DNA from: Ectocarpus siliculosus
Taxonomy: Eukaryota > Sar > Phaeophyceae > Ectocarpales > Ectocarpaceae
Reading direction: 5' to 3'
Assembly: GCA_000310025.1 (NCBI GenBank)
Contig: FN648619.1
Span: 542,333-606,332, forward strand
DNA length: 64,000 bases
Shown: positions 15,101 to 35,613 of the stretch, in pieces
How positions within the stretch are numbered: the stretch's first letter is position 1
Layout of the letters: each line of letters starts with the position of its first letter
The notes under the pieces: generated by a model
Seen by the model: only the letters and a program-made list of their open reading frames with translations
What the model was told of the DNA's origin: nothing
Databases searched by the model: none
Made by a program: the position numbers and the translations under genes

Positions 15101-15912
15101 AGGATAAATCGTTACTGGGCTCGGTTCGGAGTGCACGACTCCACCGGCTGACGTTACATGGTCGGGTGGCATACAGCTTGATTGATTTCACCCAACAGTC
15201 ATCGCTTGCAACGTGTGCTGTTTGGGCTCGTTGCTATATTGGGTCCCGGTGCCGTCGTAGATGTCGAGATATTCTCTGTCTCTCGTTTCCGCCGAGGGCA
15301 TACGCCCAACGGCTTGCCTGCGGCTGTGGAGTTCCGTGCGTTGGTTATTCCCCCCTTGCCCCTTTTGTTTTGGTTGCGTGATGTTTTCCTCGTTATGCGT
15401 CGAATGCATCGGCAACGGGGAGATGATCTGTACTTTGTGTTGCTTAAAAGAAGTTGGAGGCAATGGAAGACAGCTTGGCCCACGACCTTGCTGCTAGTGG
15501 TAGGCCGTGTCGTTTCCTTCGCCGCGGTTTTTCATGTGCCTCAGCTGGAGGCATCGCTTAGATTTGCCGGAAGCACGACGTTGTGCTCGGGTAATCTTAT
15601 CAATTTGTCACATCACTAAACTATTGCATGTAAACGTGATGGTGCCAAGCTGTGTCGCATTCCCCGCCGCATTCTTTGTTTCATGCTTGTTTCGCTTCAT
15701 CATCAGCAGCAACAGGTTCTGTCGTTCAACTCGTTCTGGCTCTGAGGCCGATCCATGCTGCACTTTGTGTGTTGTGGTGGTGTGATTTGTTCCTCATCCA
15801 GGTGGTCTACGCCGAGCTAGACTCTGACGAGAGCGAAGAGGAAGAGGAGGAGGAGGAAGACGATGAGTCTGGTAAGTATGGCGTTCCCTGTAAGGCGTTT
15901 GATTCCAAGTAG
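293..15912 (+). CDS. TOP2: DNA topoisomerase II, 5'-partial, multi-exon
   Basis: Type IIA topoisomerase: passes one duplex through a transient double-strand break in the nucleus, using ATP. The window starts after the ATPase and Toprim parts. Phased exons: 293-457, 1043-1237, 1601-1711, 2377-2451, 3030-3235, 3526-3666, 3937-4057, 4849-4958, 5469-5530, 5822-5964, 6725-6856, 7760-7936, 8632-8796, 9729-9989, 10296-10391, 10827-10960, 11806-12001, 12772-12942, 13311-13526, 13987-14048, 14591-14698, 14995-15073, 15802-15871. All junction phases agree. SAYHHGE and QNFTGSNN open the breakage-reunion domain; DAASPRYIF carries the catalytic tyrosine in the second exon; [14 protein letters not shown] and [13 protein letters not shown] are further family landmarks. 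From 7760 the exons code only acidic and Lys/Ala/Gly-rich tail, typical of the variable C-terminal domain. The 3' end is uncertain: reading through the 15872 donor stops at 15912; splicing further is possible. Confidence 0.95.
2638..2755 (-). repeat. (CAA)n repeat-family fragment in TOP2 intron
   Basis: A (GTT)n-like tract is followed by CTTCTTCTGTCCGTACTAGT and CTTGACGGGGTCGA. The same string is found, reverse-complemented, at 46393-46582 and 51711-51955. This copy is cut short just after the CGGGGTCGA motif, so the rest of the family consensus is missing. It lies in the TOP2 intron between exons 2377-2451 and 3030-3235. Confidence 0.7.
7442..7471. repeat. (CT)n microsatellite
   Basis: Uninterrupted CT dinucleotides, about 15 units, in a TOP2 intron. 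Confidence 0.95.
8155..8505 (+). mobile_element. tRNA-derived SINE, copy A (TOP2 intron)
   Basis: Non-autonomous retroposon of about 350 bases between TOP2 exons 7760-7936 and 8632-8796. The head has an A-box-like GTCTAGTTGGTATCCTCG and, about 45 bases on, AGTTCGAATCCCGGCG, a near-perfect RNA polymerase III B box in T-arm context. The body matches copy B at 54994-55298 over its whole length, sharing for example GTGTACACAGA, GAAGAGAGTGCTG, TCTCGCATTAAA, TGTGACCACGGGTTGGAG and GTGCTGTGAGCGCTGATT, and ends A-rich. It lies in the sense direction of the host gene. Two copies with a tRNA-like head and A-rich end justify the SINE call; it is not a functional tRNA, because no acceptor-stem pairing was found. 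Confidence 0.85.
10412..10616. mobile_element. MITE-like element, diverged copy
   Basis: About 205 bases in the TOP2 intron after exon 10296-10391. Its left end (TACCGTAGGTGACATGATG then CAAGATATCACAC) and right end (GGTATCTTGTGAACCCCC) form an imperfect inverted repeat. Both ends and the interior GAGCTTTCCGAAAATGT match the better-preserved element at 11359-11565 in the next intron. No coding capacity. Confidence 0.6.
11359..11565. mobile_element. MITE-like element with ~50-bp terminal inverted repeats
   Basis: About 207 bases in the TOP2 intron between exons 10827-10960 and 11806-12001. The left terminus CCGTAGGTTGCTTAAGATAT continues CACACCACCTGGAC; the right terminus reverse-complements to CCGTGGGTTGCGTAAGATAT continuing CACACCCCCTGGAC. 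Similarity runs for about 50 bases inward with few mismatches. TA lies immediately outside each end, compatible with a TA target duplication as in Tc1/mariner-type elements. No transposase is encoded, so it is called non-autonomous. Confidence 0.75.
12079..12120. repeat. (CTG)n triplet repeat in intron
   Basis: Fourteen CTG units in the TOP2 intron after exon 11806-12001. The Leu, Cys, Ala, Ser and Gln runs seen when this is translated are not coding. Confidence 0.95.
13001..13305. repeat. Diverged tandem duplication inside a TOP2 intron
   Basis: A block at about 13003-13075 (CCGGGCTGATCGCC, AGCAATACTCTCGGCGAA, TTAGTCACCACCCCCC) recurs at about 13233-13301 (CCGGGCTTATCGCC, AGCAATTCTCTTGGTGAA, TAGTTACCAACCCCCC). 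The second block runs directly into the acceptor of exon 13311-13526. Confidence 0.6.
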
Positions 15913-18690
15913 GTTGTGCTTAACGTTGGCCACAGATCGATCGTGATCTCCGTTGTATGAAGACATCTCTTGTTCAGGGCGTACAGCATTGGATTCAGTC
16001 TTAAAAGGCATGTCACCGTGCGCGGAGACATCAACTCTTGAACCATGTAGAATTGCTTTCGTGGATATTTACGTTTTGGCTGCGTCTTTTTCGGTTGTAG
16101 CGATGGTGTGGTGTTGCTATGACACTTCAACATCGCGGGTTACACCCGACAGTATGACCGGTGTATCGTCCCCGGTGTTGGAAATTGTTTCCGGTGGACT
16201 CATTGCTCATCTTTCTGAAACGTGCGCTGGCATCATTTGACTGATTGATCATCGCGTTAAATCGTCTTTGTGTGGATCGTTCGTCGTCTATTGCCACGTG
16301 TACGTGACAGAGTTCGAGGGTTGAAGCCGCCGCTGAGCGGAACCCACACAGAAGCGGATCGTCTGCTCGTTACCAGGAGCGGTTGGCTTGTGATACCTGG
16401 CGCGCGCTTGTTGGAGCATTGAATAGCCCGTGAGGGGGGGCAAGTTGGGACCCGAATACCCCGGCACGGGGCCTCGAACAGCCTGGAGCTGAGTCGAGGC
16501 TTGGAATGCCCTGTGGGATGTTGGGGTGGGTGGGAGGTGGGGGGAGTTGAGTAGAGGCAAGGCTTGGGCTCACGCCTCAGCTCAAGACACGTTGGGCGGG
16601 GGGGATTCGGTACTTTTCCGATGTGAAGCAAAGCATCATGGAGTAGTTCATAGTACGAAATCAACTATTGCGGGGAAGTCAACGGCGATGCTAAGTGCAT
16701 GGCGTTCTGTGCAGACTTTGTGCATGATGTGGCGCGTGAAGTCTTTACGCGCTTGGCTCATGTTGTCGTATCGATTTGCTCTATGTGCGTCACTGTTCGG
16801 GCTATTTCGTTTTTTGTTGTCGTGGAGTAGCAGCGTTGCGCTCATCTCGACCGATTTACGCATGGCCTCGTTGGACGTTGTTGCGTAGGCGGCCTACGAT
16901 TGTGTTTTATGAAGCATCATTCGGCGAATATTGCCACCATTACGCACAAGGATTTCTGGCCACACCAGGATACCCGTGGATTTGGGGGGGTTGGTGTACA
17001 GGCAGAGTTGTACGTACGTGAGCGCGCCGAATCCGACACCTGTAGGCAAGGTTCAATTTGGGTTGTTGATCGTTTAGTTTCGGGGGCTATTGACGAGGTA
17101 ACAGCAGCGAGCAGGCGATGCCAAGGCTGATCGTGGGGATTTCGTCTTGGCGCCGGTCCAAAACCCTCGCATACATTTGGTGCTTGCGTTGTAGTGGAAG
17201 GGTTAACCGAGTTGTGAATAATAGAGTGCGGAAATTAGTGTGTATTGGTTGTGTATCATATCCATATGGATGATGGTCGAAATATTTTTTAGGTTCACAC
17301 TTGCATTTTTTTTGTTCGCACAAGTCTGTTCATCATACAACCCAACGCTGGCTTGCGCTGGACACACTTTCGACCGCCTTTTCGTAACGTGGTACGGTAC
17401 GATAGGGATAGGAGGACCGTTTTCGGAAAGTTCATTTTGGTCCGGATTCTCAACGGGAGAATTTCCAGCGTTTCGTGGTTGCCGACAAGGCGTGTACCAT
17501 TGTGCATCTCTTGGGGAATCCGAAGTGTTTCTACATGCATGCCCCTCTATGCATACCCGAGGGGGTCGTTTCAAACTCGTGCGATTTGATTTGTCTTTTC
17601 GGTGTGCGAAATGCGTGACGCCGTAGTTAATTTCGCTCGCACTGTTCGAGTTGTCAATTTGTTTTCACGGTCTCAAGAGCACCGTGCGGTGCAAGGCGTA
17701 CTTTGTTGCAGGACGTCACCGTCGTGCCATGTACACTGCAGGGCGGAACCACCCCTTTCAAGTGTGGTGCCGGCAATGTTGCCCAGCCCCGAGAAATTTC
17801 ATGCATTCTGCGCTAATAACGAAATGGCCCTTATCGGGAATGGGAGCAGATCTGCAAGACACCCCAGGGACGATTTGAGCACGAAAGCGTTGGTTCTCAT
17901 TTCGCATACATTGTAATACAGCAGTGATACGCACTGTGATAACGTGCATCGCATGCAGAAGACGTGGAATGTGGGCATCGAGCGAATGGCTATGCATACA
18001 GTAGGCATCACCAAGAATATCGCATTGAATTCGAACATTGCGGTGCGCGAACATACCTGGCAAACTGCGAGACTAATACCAATAGCGCATGATCACTCCC
18101 AGAGCAAAACTTGTAGCAGTGATATATCTCGTGCCAGCGGGCCAGCACGAAGCTGTAAAAACGAAGGCAAACGACAGCAGCAGTAGTGTAGTGGAAAACG
18201 CAGGTGTTCAAGCCCGTCGGAGGAGAGCACAACGAGTGAATTACTCCTGCTGCTGTCGCAGGGTTGGCCAAGAAATCTATCTGCTGTTGGGATCACGAAT
18301 ACGGGTCCGGGTGTCAGCTCTGAAGGCCTACTGTATTTGTTATCCTGACCCCCTGTTCATTTGTTTGGAGCGATGGTATGGTCGAAAGTATCGAAGTTTG
18401 CTTTGTTTAGTACGCCAATTGCAGGCTATGTGATGCTTCTATCAACAACAGTAGGAGGAATGGTCTGCTGGATGCACAGAAGTCAGAATGTTCTTGATCT
18501 CTGGAACAAATGGCAACGTTTGAGAGGACTTCATGAATCCAACGCATGCTGATCAAAGTTCAGTCGAGAACATTCTCATTCAGCCACGGAGAGACTTCTA
18601 TGATGCATGCGCTCTACGTGATACCGCAACGCTACACGCCGGTGACTGGTGACTGGCGTCATGAATCGACCTCTCATTTCGTTCACTCCG
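15913..18690. other. Intergenic region with no gene recognised
   Basis: Between the TOP2 end and the secreted-protein gene. Open frames here are short, overlap on both strands and carry no recognisable domain. A G-rich stretch near 16500-16615 and short direct repeats are the only visible structure. Confidence 0.6.
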
Positions 18691-18705
18691 CACCGCCGCT
18701 CCGAA

Positions 18706-18882
18706 CAGGAACCTCTTTCGATCCAAAACCTTTCGTGGTATCCCCTCTCATAGCTCCTCTGCGCTGCGCACCCCCCCCGGTCCGTGCCCCTCCGCCCTGC
18801 TTGGCCACATAGCCATATCTGATTGATCAAGGACTAGCACCGGTGCCCACAAGCCCTAGATCAATACGGCAGCAAGATTGCA
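18706..18882 (+). promoter_or_regulatory. Conserved 5' flank of the secreted-protein gene
   Basis: The stretch before the ATG at 18883 matches the flank of copy 2 (52528-52737) and, reverse-complemented, the stray first exon (30972-31192): AGGAACCT, a TCC-rich run, CTCCTCTGCG followed by a C run, then GACAAGCACCG-like sequence close to the start codon. Because all three copies come from duplication, conservation may reflect common descent rather than function; no TATA box could be assigned. Confidence 0.4.
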
Positions 18883-28603
<9,721 letters not shown>

Positions 28604-29583
28604 TTTGCCACCAGTGAGTGTTCGTTGCATGTTGCATTTCTCGCCTCACACTCGTATTGTTCGAGAAATTCCCTTGGTTTTCCAACCCGAACACCGGAGG
28701 GAAGTTAGCCTTGAGGGTAGGCTGCCCTCAATGTTTCTTGCCGCCTTTTAATCGGAGTGTATTTTATCGTTGTTCCGAATGACGCAAGCTCGAAAATGAT
28801 TACCTCGATGTTTTCGAGAGGTCGTACATTCTGTGAGACAGACACGATTTTGCTGGGAATGGTTGGGGTGGTGTGGCCCTGGATCGTAGCGGTAGTGGAG
28901 AAGGCAAACGCATGGTGGGTGTACTGGGAAATACCGTAGCATAGTACCGTGGGAGTGAAGCCAGATGTCGCAAAAACATACGACAACATCCCCGGTGATG
29001 CTGGGGCCGAGGAATGAATACGGACATCCGCATTCGACAGGTCAGCTGTTGCTACTCTGGTGGGCATCTATATCCTTCAAACGCGTGTTATTGTTACTGC
29101 GTCGCTGCTAATGTACCTGGCAGCATGGGTGGCAATATCGCGCACCCATGTTTCAGCGGCTCGGCATCTTTGCATTCGTTGACAAACGAGATACGCCATT
29201 GTTAGGTGGTATGATGAGCTACGACGAGGATAGCTTCTTGAGATAATGCATTGTTCAATTCTTGGATGGTAGCCAATAACGAAGGATTCTTTATTCCCTG
29301 CGGAAGGAAGATTATTGGGCATGTATCGGGTCCAAATAGAGTCAACTCGACACCCTCCAACGAGACGCTAACACGCAACCATTTCCATCCATCCGCCTTG
29401 GCCAAAGCCGTTGTTTGGCGGGAACTCCACAAGGCGCCCATGTGGGTCTTGTATTGGCGTCGACGAGACACTTTTCGGCGAACCCACCTTCCATGATAGT
29501 ATGAAAATTGTACAAGAATATAGTTGGGTACACAAAAGCACCGTTCGCTGCACGTACGGTCTCCCGCACTTTCTACAGTTTTC
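28604..29583. other. Intergenic region, no supported gene
   Basis: Between the secreted-protein stop and the palindrome array. Two minus-strand frames (28705-29067 and 29202-29648) are open for 120 and 148 codons but show no domain or convincing splice context. Confidence 0.5.
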
Positions 29584-30095
29584 CCAAGCGACCCATGTGC
29601 CGCGTATGGGCCCCCGTTAGGCCCATGGGCAGTCAATGGGTCACCCATGGGTCGCCCATGGGTGTGCCCATGCCCATGAGCATGGGCATGCGCGTGGGCA
29701 GCCTATATGGGCTGCCCATGAGCGTGCCCATGGGTACCCCATGGGCGGGCGGCCCATGGGCGGCCAATGAGAGCCCTTCACCCAACCAGTGTACTCCTAA
29801 GCAATAGATTATCTGCTTTGCAACGGGCACTATAGCGGCAAATAACCCTAACGCTAACCGTAACCCCAACCCCAAGCCCACACGATACGTGCTAGGTTGG
29901 CGCTGGTGGCTAAGTTCTAGGTTGGCGTGAAGGTGGCTAACTCCTAGGTCGATATCCCGGTGGCGAAGTTCTAGGTTGAAGTGCCCACGGTAGGCACTTC
30001 ATGGGCCGCCCATGGGCCGCTCATGGGGATGCCCATGGGTGGGCCATGAAGTGCCCATGGGCGGCCCATGGGTGACCCATGGGTGTCCCATGGAC
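29584..30095. repeat. CCCATGGG palindrome array
   Basis: More than twenty copies of GCCCATGGGC-like self-complementary words (also GCCCATGAGC, ATGGGTGACCCATGGGT) in two clusters, 29584-29780 and about 30000-30095. The gap between them holds degenerate AACCCTAAC/AACCGTAAC sequence and a repeated TTCTAGGTTGG motif. More such words occur at 30408-30545 and 30688-30770. The array can fold into many alternative hairpins. No open frame explains it. Confidence 0.85.
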
Positions 30096-30789
30096 GGTTC
30101 AAGAAAACGGTCGGTCAGTAGTGTGGGAGGTTGTGCACGTTTATACCCCAAGAGTTTGTGCGTACGCCCTTTCTTCACGAGGGCTGGGGTCCGATCCCAA
30201 GCATCCTCGTTTCCGTTCTCTATTTTTCTTCAAAAATGTTGGGGAGTACCCCCACGCTTTCACGTTTTTTTTTTTTCCTAGGCCGTCTTGGTCGTGGGGA
30301 TCAGGGGGACGTATATTTGTTGGACGTTATAGGGACTAAAACCAAAAGTTTTGGCCAACCATAAAAGGATCCCGGCCAAACCGTATTTCCCTGTAATTTT
30401 GCCCACGATGGGCGGCCCACTGGTATGCAAAACATGTTCACCATGGTGGGCTGTGCCCGACGATGGGCTGCACATGTTGGGGTGCCCATGGGCATTGTAG
30501 GCTTGCCCGTTGGGCATGACCATGGGCGGCCCGTCATGGCCAAGAATGCAGCAACATGGGCGGGCGGATGATCAAAACTCCGAAAGTGTGGGGAGACCCA
30601 TAGCAGGGGGAAGGGCGCGCGTCAACATGAACAAAAGGAAACAAACGTGATCCGTCTCGTGGACAGTGGACTTCCGAACACTTACCCGTCCGTGGACATG
30701 TCCATGGACATGCCCATGGAAATCCCCACGGACAACGCCCATGGACATCCACGGACGGACGTGTCCATGAAAAGGTCAAGTAATGTACA

Positions 30790-31192
30790 TAACCCCATGA
30801 ACCCTGCATATCCTCCATGCTCTTCCTCTCGTGCGCCGGTCAGAGGGCGGCGACCTGCGGCAGGAGCAGGAGGATCATGATGACCGCCAGATTCGTGAGA
30901 GAATCCTTGATCCTGGGGAACAAGGTCGCAGGGCGGGCAGCACCGTGCGAAGCAGCGGTGGAGTCCGCCATGGAGATCCTGTTACTGTTTTGATCTAGGG
31001 CTTGTCGGCACGGGTCCTACAGCAGTAGTCCTTGATCAAGTGATTGCTATGGGACCAGTGGCTCAGGACGGACATACACGGGCGAAGGGCGGTCCGATAA
31101 AGGCTGGGGGGTGCGCGGAGGAGAATCGGGAAGGATACCCGGAACGGTTTGGATCGGGAAGTGTTCCTCTTCGGACGACCCGATGAGGAAAT
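30790..31192 (-). pseudogene. Stray first exon and 5' flank of the secreted-protein gene
   Basis: On the minus strand the ATG at 30971 opens a frame homologous to exon 1 of the gene at 18883: MADSTAASHGAA, then LTNLAVIMILLLLPQ, the same hydrophobic segment. It meets TGA after 43 codons where the other copies continue; faint similarity to copy 2 runs on to about 30790 and then stops. The upstream 220 bases match the 5' flank of both other copies. No exon 2 or later exon was found nearby on this strand, so it is a promoter-plus-first-exon fragment in inverted orientation. Confidence 0.8.
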
Positions 31193-31887
31193 GCGCACGA
31201 CGAACGACGAACCAAACGAACAACAAATCATGAAAAAAATATAACGGCCGTCGTTACCTTCGTATTTTGAGGTTGTGTGAACTTGATTCAGTCGACTTAC
31301 ATACTTCGCGCAGTCCACGTGGTGAGTAAACGGTGAGCAAACCTGGCCCAAAAGGTACTGTAGTGACAACAAGAGTTAAACAAATCAACTGCGAGAGTAT
31401 CTCTAATCTAAGCAAGGGGCAGCGGGCGTACTCCCTCCAGATTTCTCTTGCGCAAATGGGATGCCTAGTCTATGCGGCGAGATTTTCTGACACGGACGAA
31501 ACAGCGAAGCAGGCAGGCTGTACAGCAGCAGTTCATCATGGAAAGCACATACTTAGAGAGCGGGTCCCCAAAGAGTGGGCTAATGAGGGCACAGGTCGTC
31601 AAGGGGTGATGCAAGATGAAAGAAAAGCCGGCTGGAGATGATACCACACAAGGCGGTCAAGAAATATGGCTGCACAAGGCTGCATGTTGTATAGTGCTCA
31701 GAGTAGATCTTTTAGAGTGGAATTTTTGTACTCCAACCTTGAACGAGCGTGCCATATGTAGACTGTGTACGTAGCCATAATGTACACACTACATGTACTG
31801 TACTTTGAGACGATAGGCCCGACAACAAAGACGCTGGAATCCCCCGCGTATTCTTATCCCGTACCCAGATCATTAATGAAGTCTAAG
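31193..31887. other. Intergenic region, nothing recognised
   Basis: Between the stray exon and the DIRS-type element. A 102-codon plus-strand frame (31333-31641) shows no recognisable domain. Confidence 0.5.
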
Positions 31888-31892
31888 TAGAC

Positions 31893-32033
31893 TGAGTATT
31901 GGATTTGGTTGGGTGAGCCCCCCTGTGCCGGTCTGTGGTCCCGCCCAGTGCTTTCTTGTTAATTATCCGCTGCTCCACATCTTAGTTTTTGACCACCCAC
32001 GCCTCTAAGCCAGGTCTCGCCCACCCAAACTTT
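31893..32033 (+). repeat. Left inverted terminal repeat of DIRS-type element
   Basis: GAGTATTGGATTTGGTTGGG, then GTGGTCCCGCCCA, TCTTGTTAATTATC and CGCCCACCCAAACT. Each block has a reverse-complement partner in the right repeat at 35880-36014, in the same order. Confidence 0.85.
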
Positions 32034-32035
32034 CT

Positions 32036-33454
32036 TTATTTTCCGCGGCGAGCACACGCAGAGAAATCGCACGTGAAGTCAGCCGACAACGGTAATGCGT
32101 TTGAGTCTGCGTACCGCTCGCTACGGCTCCTCTTGGAACCCGTTGCCCCTACACTAGTAGTGGCGCCAACATAGCGCTGCGCAACGCTCTCAGTACGCCA
32201 CCTGGTAATTTTCATGATAGCGTCCATCGCCGTTCCGTCAAGCGACTGTGCAACAGAACCTCCGACCCGGAACGAGTGCATAGTGCATAGCGGTATGGAA
32301 GTCCCGCCGCTCGCAAATGCCCTTGCCGGGCAGCCGTCATCTGAGCCGCCGTAAGCGGAGCGCAGCCCCGAGTTCCGTCCGGCAGGACGGTCAGAAATAG
32401 GTGCCCTCGGGACAGATTCTAGCCAATACGCTCCTCCGCACTGGTGTATACCGTAACATTGCTCACCGCGCAAATAGACGGGCAGGCGACGTCCGGACCC
32501 ACTACGACAGCATCGACAGAGTCGCCGAGGGTCATACCAAACTGGAAGTTGAAAATCAGACCCTCCCCCACCGGCAACCGCAGAACTTGCGACCCCATAG
32601 TGAAGGAGGGATCGTGGCCCCGCCGCATGGAGGCGAACGCCAGCGAAAAAAAGGCGACGTCCCTGGTAAGGTCAATGCGTACCGCCAAAGAAGATGCAGT
32701 TTGCGCACGAGAGCGCATGCCCCTCATCAAATCGATGAGGACGTGCGGCAACAAAGCCTCTACCTGGTTGACAGCGACACCCACACGTTTTAATCCCTCC
32801 CCCGTGAAGACGAGGTAGGAGTCGACGAGAGGACTACGACAAGGGTTGCCCAACTGTTTGACAGCTGTATTTTCCCAACTGTTCCTGCATCGCCATCGTC
32901 ACCTTGGACACGATCCCTTTCTGCATGGACGAGGCGGCATACCGCTTAGCACATGGCGAGTTTGGAAGGCAATCATGGCCGTGGTTCGTGCCGACACCAG
33001 GACATGCCCTGTCGTGCACCCACTTGGTACCACCGCCTTGTGTGTCCAAGAAGCAAAGATAGTCGAACACGTCTTGGTCCGAGGCCTGCTTCCAACCCCG
33101 CCGTTGATAGGTCGACGAAAGCATGAAAGCGTCAAACTCGTCCGCCACTGCGCATTTGCGCTGTTGAGCTCGACGGTTGGACACGGCCGAGAGGACCTGG
33201 TCGCCATGAGCACGCAACACGTCGAAATCGATCGACACCAGAGCCGGGACCGGACGCCCGCGGGCAGCCTGGACACCGCAGGACCAACAACAGTTGAAAT
33301 GTCCCACGTTTCCGTCCGGCATGACGAACGCGCTACAAACCGGACACAGCTGCCAGGAGGCAGGGCGGGGACCTGTTGTACCAAGCGCAAGCCATCCACA
33401 AGTCAAAGGGGGAAACTGGGCAAGATGGACGAGTGCTGTATCCTGCAGTAACAA
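32036..33454 (-). pseudogene. Tyrosine recombinase of the DIRS-type element, frameshifted
   Basis: Three minus-strand frames laid end to end. 33454-32834 carries a CPVC...CCWSC zinc-finger-like motif and a helical N-terminal region. 32853-32419 carries the first catalytic arginine region (SLAFASMRRGHD) followed by a beta-rich segment. 32473-32036 carries HSFRVGG, the H-x-x-R box, and QRYVG with the presumed nucleophilic tyrosine. The Arg, His-x-x-Arg and Tyr landmarks of the phage-integrase family are all visible, but they lie in different frames, so the protein cannot be made in one piece without frameshifting. Confidence 0.8.
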
Positions 33455-33920
33455 GGTTATCCGGAGTCATTTTTTCTGTTTAGAAAGGCAGCACCTAAGG
33501 ACAAGAAGCAAAATCAACCTCGTAAGCTACCACGGACCACCGCGGACACCTCCACTCTTTCAGGGACCCGTCTGGACAAGGCCATTGAAAATTTCCCCCC
33601 GCATTAATCGGGGATATCAACCGCGACCGCACCTCCTGCTTGCTGCACCCGAGAGAACCAGTAAGACTTACAACCCGGCACGACAACAACGGCATGCGCG
33701 TGGCACTCCGCAAGGTGTTGCACTACGTGGCCCGCCATCACCGAACGCTCGATTCAGGGTACCTGGGCACAATGACACGTCTTGGGCGAAGACACCTACA
33801 CCCGCTGACCCGGCAGGGCAACGTCTGGCCCCGGGATACGCTGAGCCGGAGCATCGGAGGCCGTGAGGTCGATAATAACCGGCCCCATGTCCTCCCAGCG
33901 TGCCTGAAAGGCCGCTGGGT

Positions 33921-34376
33921 TTAGCCCTCACGCGAGGGGCGAGAGATATCATTAGCGACGACATTGGCAGCCAACGGGGCCCGTTTGACAGCATAGTTCG
34001 CACTCGACCTATAGCTCAAACAAACGAACAAGAAGCGCATGCGTTTCCGGGTCGCGCGCCCGCCCCGTGTTGAACGATCCACATATCGCGATGTTGTCCA
34101 CGTCGATGAACACGTGCGCTCGCTGCAAGTTAGTCGGAAAACGAACACAGAAGAGGCGCAACAAGTGTACAACGCAAACATCTCCTTCTTGTTGATATGT
34201 TTGGGTAGCCAATCGTCGGGGAACACGCAACCAGCGCGGTATGGGCTCCCCCAATGTTGATCCGTCGAGATTGACGATGAGGTGGCTCGCTCGCTGCCAA
34301 GGCCCTTCGTGCGAAGAGGCCGTCAGCGACAGGCAATTCTGGAACTCTTGCCGTAGATCCGCGTAAGCATCACGTG
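33921..34376 (-). pseudogene. RNase H domain of the DIRS-type element
   Basis: Follows the RT on the minus strand. HVFIDVDNIAICGSFNTGRA with ALLVRLFEL resembles the retroelement RNase H core, where acidic residues bind metal, and HINKKEMFAL in the adjoining frame matches the usual conserved helix entry. A frameshift falls between these two parts. It would remove RNA from the RNA-DNA hybrid during element replication. Confidence 0.65.
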
Positions 34377-35613
34377 TCAATCGACCTGACGCTGGTTGGT
34401 TTTGTCCATCGCGGAAAGAACGGCAAACATGGCATGCGTCCAAACCGACGCCGGTAGGATCGCCATGGTCATGCTCATGCACTTGCCCGCAACGCGCCGC
34501 AGCGTTCGGTAGGACACGCATCCATCGGCCAGGGCTGTTCGCAGCAAGTCACGCAGCTTGTCCAGATTCTCTTGGGGATCCGGAAGGTCATCGTCTCCGA
34601 ATCGCAGATGATGCAGAGGTATTGTAGAGCCGTGACCGGTCGAAGCTCGCACTTCTTGAGTGACAGGAACTGTCTGCAGAAGAGCGAGGTCAGCATGGCG
34701 ACGTGGGTCGCTTCCCCGGCGGCCAACCACTGATCTCGCGCCAGCAGACCATATGTTGCCAGGAAATTTCTCCGCCAAAAGTAATCGAGGTATGCTAGAG
34801 AAGGGGCGCCCTTGGAACGCTGAAATGCCGCCTTCGCTTCGCTGAGGGTATGGTAGACGTACGGGCTGAGGCTAAGAGGACGCACCAGCAGTAGTCGACA
34901 CCCTTGTAGGATTAACCGAAGAGAGGCTAGGACGATGGCTGCAGGAGAATATTATTTGAACGCGGAGGAGTCATCGGGTGACGTCATGTAGCATCCCGAC
35001 GACGCGATGCTAGCCACGCGCGCTACCGTGTCCATGGGGAGAGGTATTGTTCGTGTGCAGCTATTGAGCGGTCGAGCATCGTAGATAAAAGCGGATTGGA
35101 CGTCTCCACCAACTAAGCCATGATCATGCGAGGACGCACCGGACCTGTGGGGCTCTTGACGTCAGCCCACTGTGAAATGCAGCCTCTGGCCAGCAAGGAT
35201 TGCATTTCGGCGTCGACAAAGCTATCAAATTCCGGCAGCCAACGGTGGTTGGAGAAAACTCGCTGCGGGAAATGATCAACATTGTAGGGGAGAGACGGCG
35301 ATGCGCCTCTGAATTTGGGAAGCAGAAGGTCGTAAAGGTCGACTCCATCCTGGATGTACGAAGTCAAGGTATCCCGTGAGGAGTGATCACGGAGGATGTG
35401 GTCCTCCCAGAAACCAGCATGGGCTCGCACGAAGCCCGTGATGAAACCCTTGGAATCCCACACGGGAGCCTGCCATGGCAAGCGGCATAGGTCGCCTTCC
35501 ATCGGGTCCCGCCTGACCTCATCCAAGGTAGGAAACCGGCCTGAGGCCGCTGGAAAGGCGCCCACTTGCGCCCACTCCGACTCATCTGGCGGCAACAGGG
35601 GGGCCGGAGGCAT
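34377..35613 (-). pseudogene. Reverse transcriptase of the DIRS-type element
   Basis: Starts with the frame 35613-35113, including ARGCIS and PTGPVRPRMIMA, which ends in a stop. The reading continues after frameshifts with YDARPLNS and DDSSAF near 35100-34955, then PYVYHTLSEA, the active-site box SLAYLDYFW near 34790, and SLKKCEL, ending RRVAGKCMSM. The order matches the fingers, palm and thumb of DIRS/LTR-type enzymes. The catalytic box reads YLDY where YLDD is expected, which would remove one metal-binding aspartate. At least three frame breaks are present. Confidence 0.8.

Noticed and set aside
15953-16240. Frame after TOP2 that could be a last exon (acceptor near 15978)
   Set aside because: The phase fits, but the hydrophobic, Cys-containing sequence is unlike a topoisomerase tail and no supporting signal was seen.
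16000-18690. Numerous 60-135-codon frames in the intergenic region
   Set aside because: They overlap on both strands, have no recognisable domains and show no splice consistency.
28705-29648. Two minus-strand frames of 120 and 148 codons
   Set aside because: No domain, no clear splice signals joining them, and part overlaps the palindrome array.
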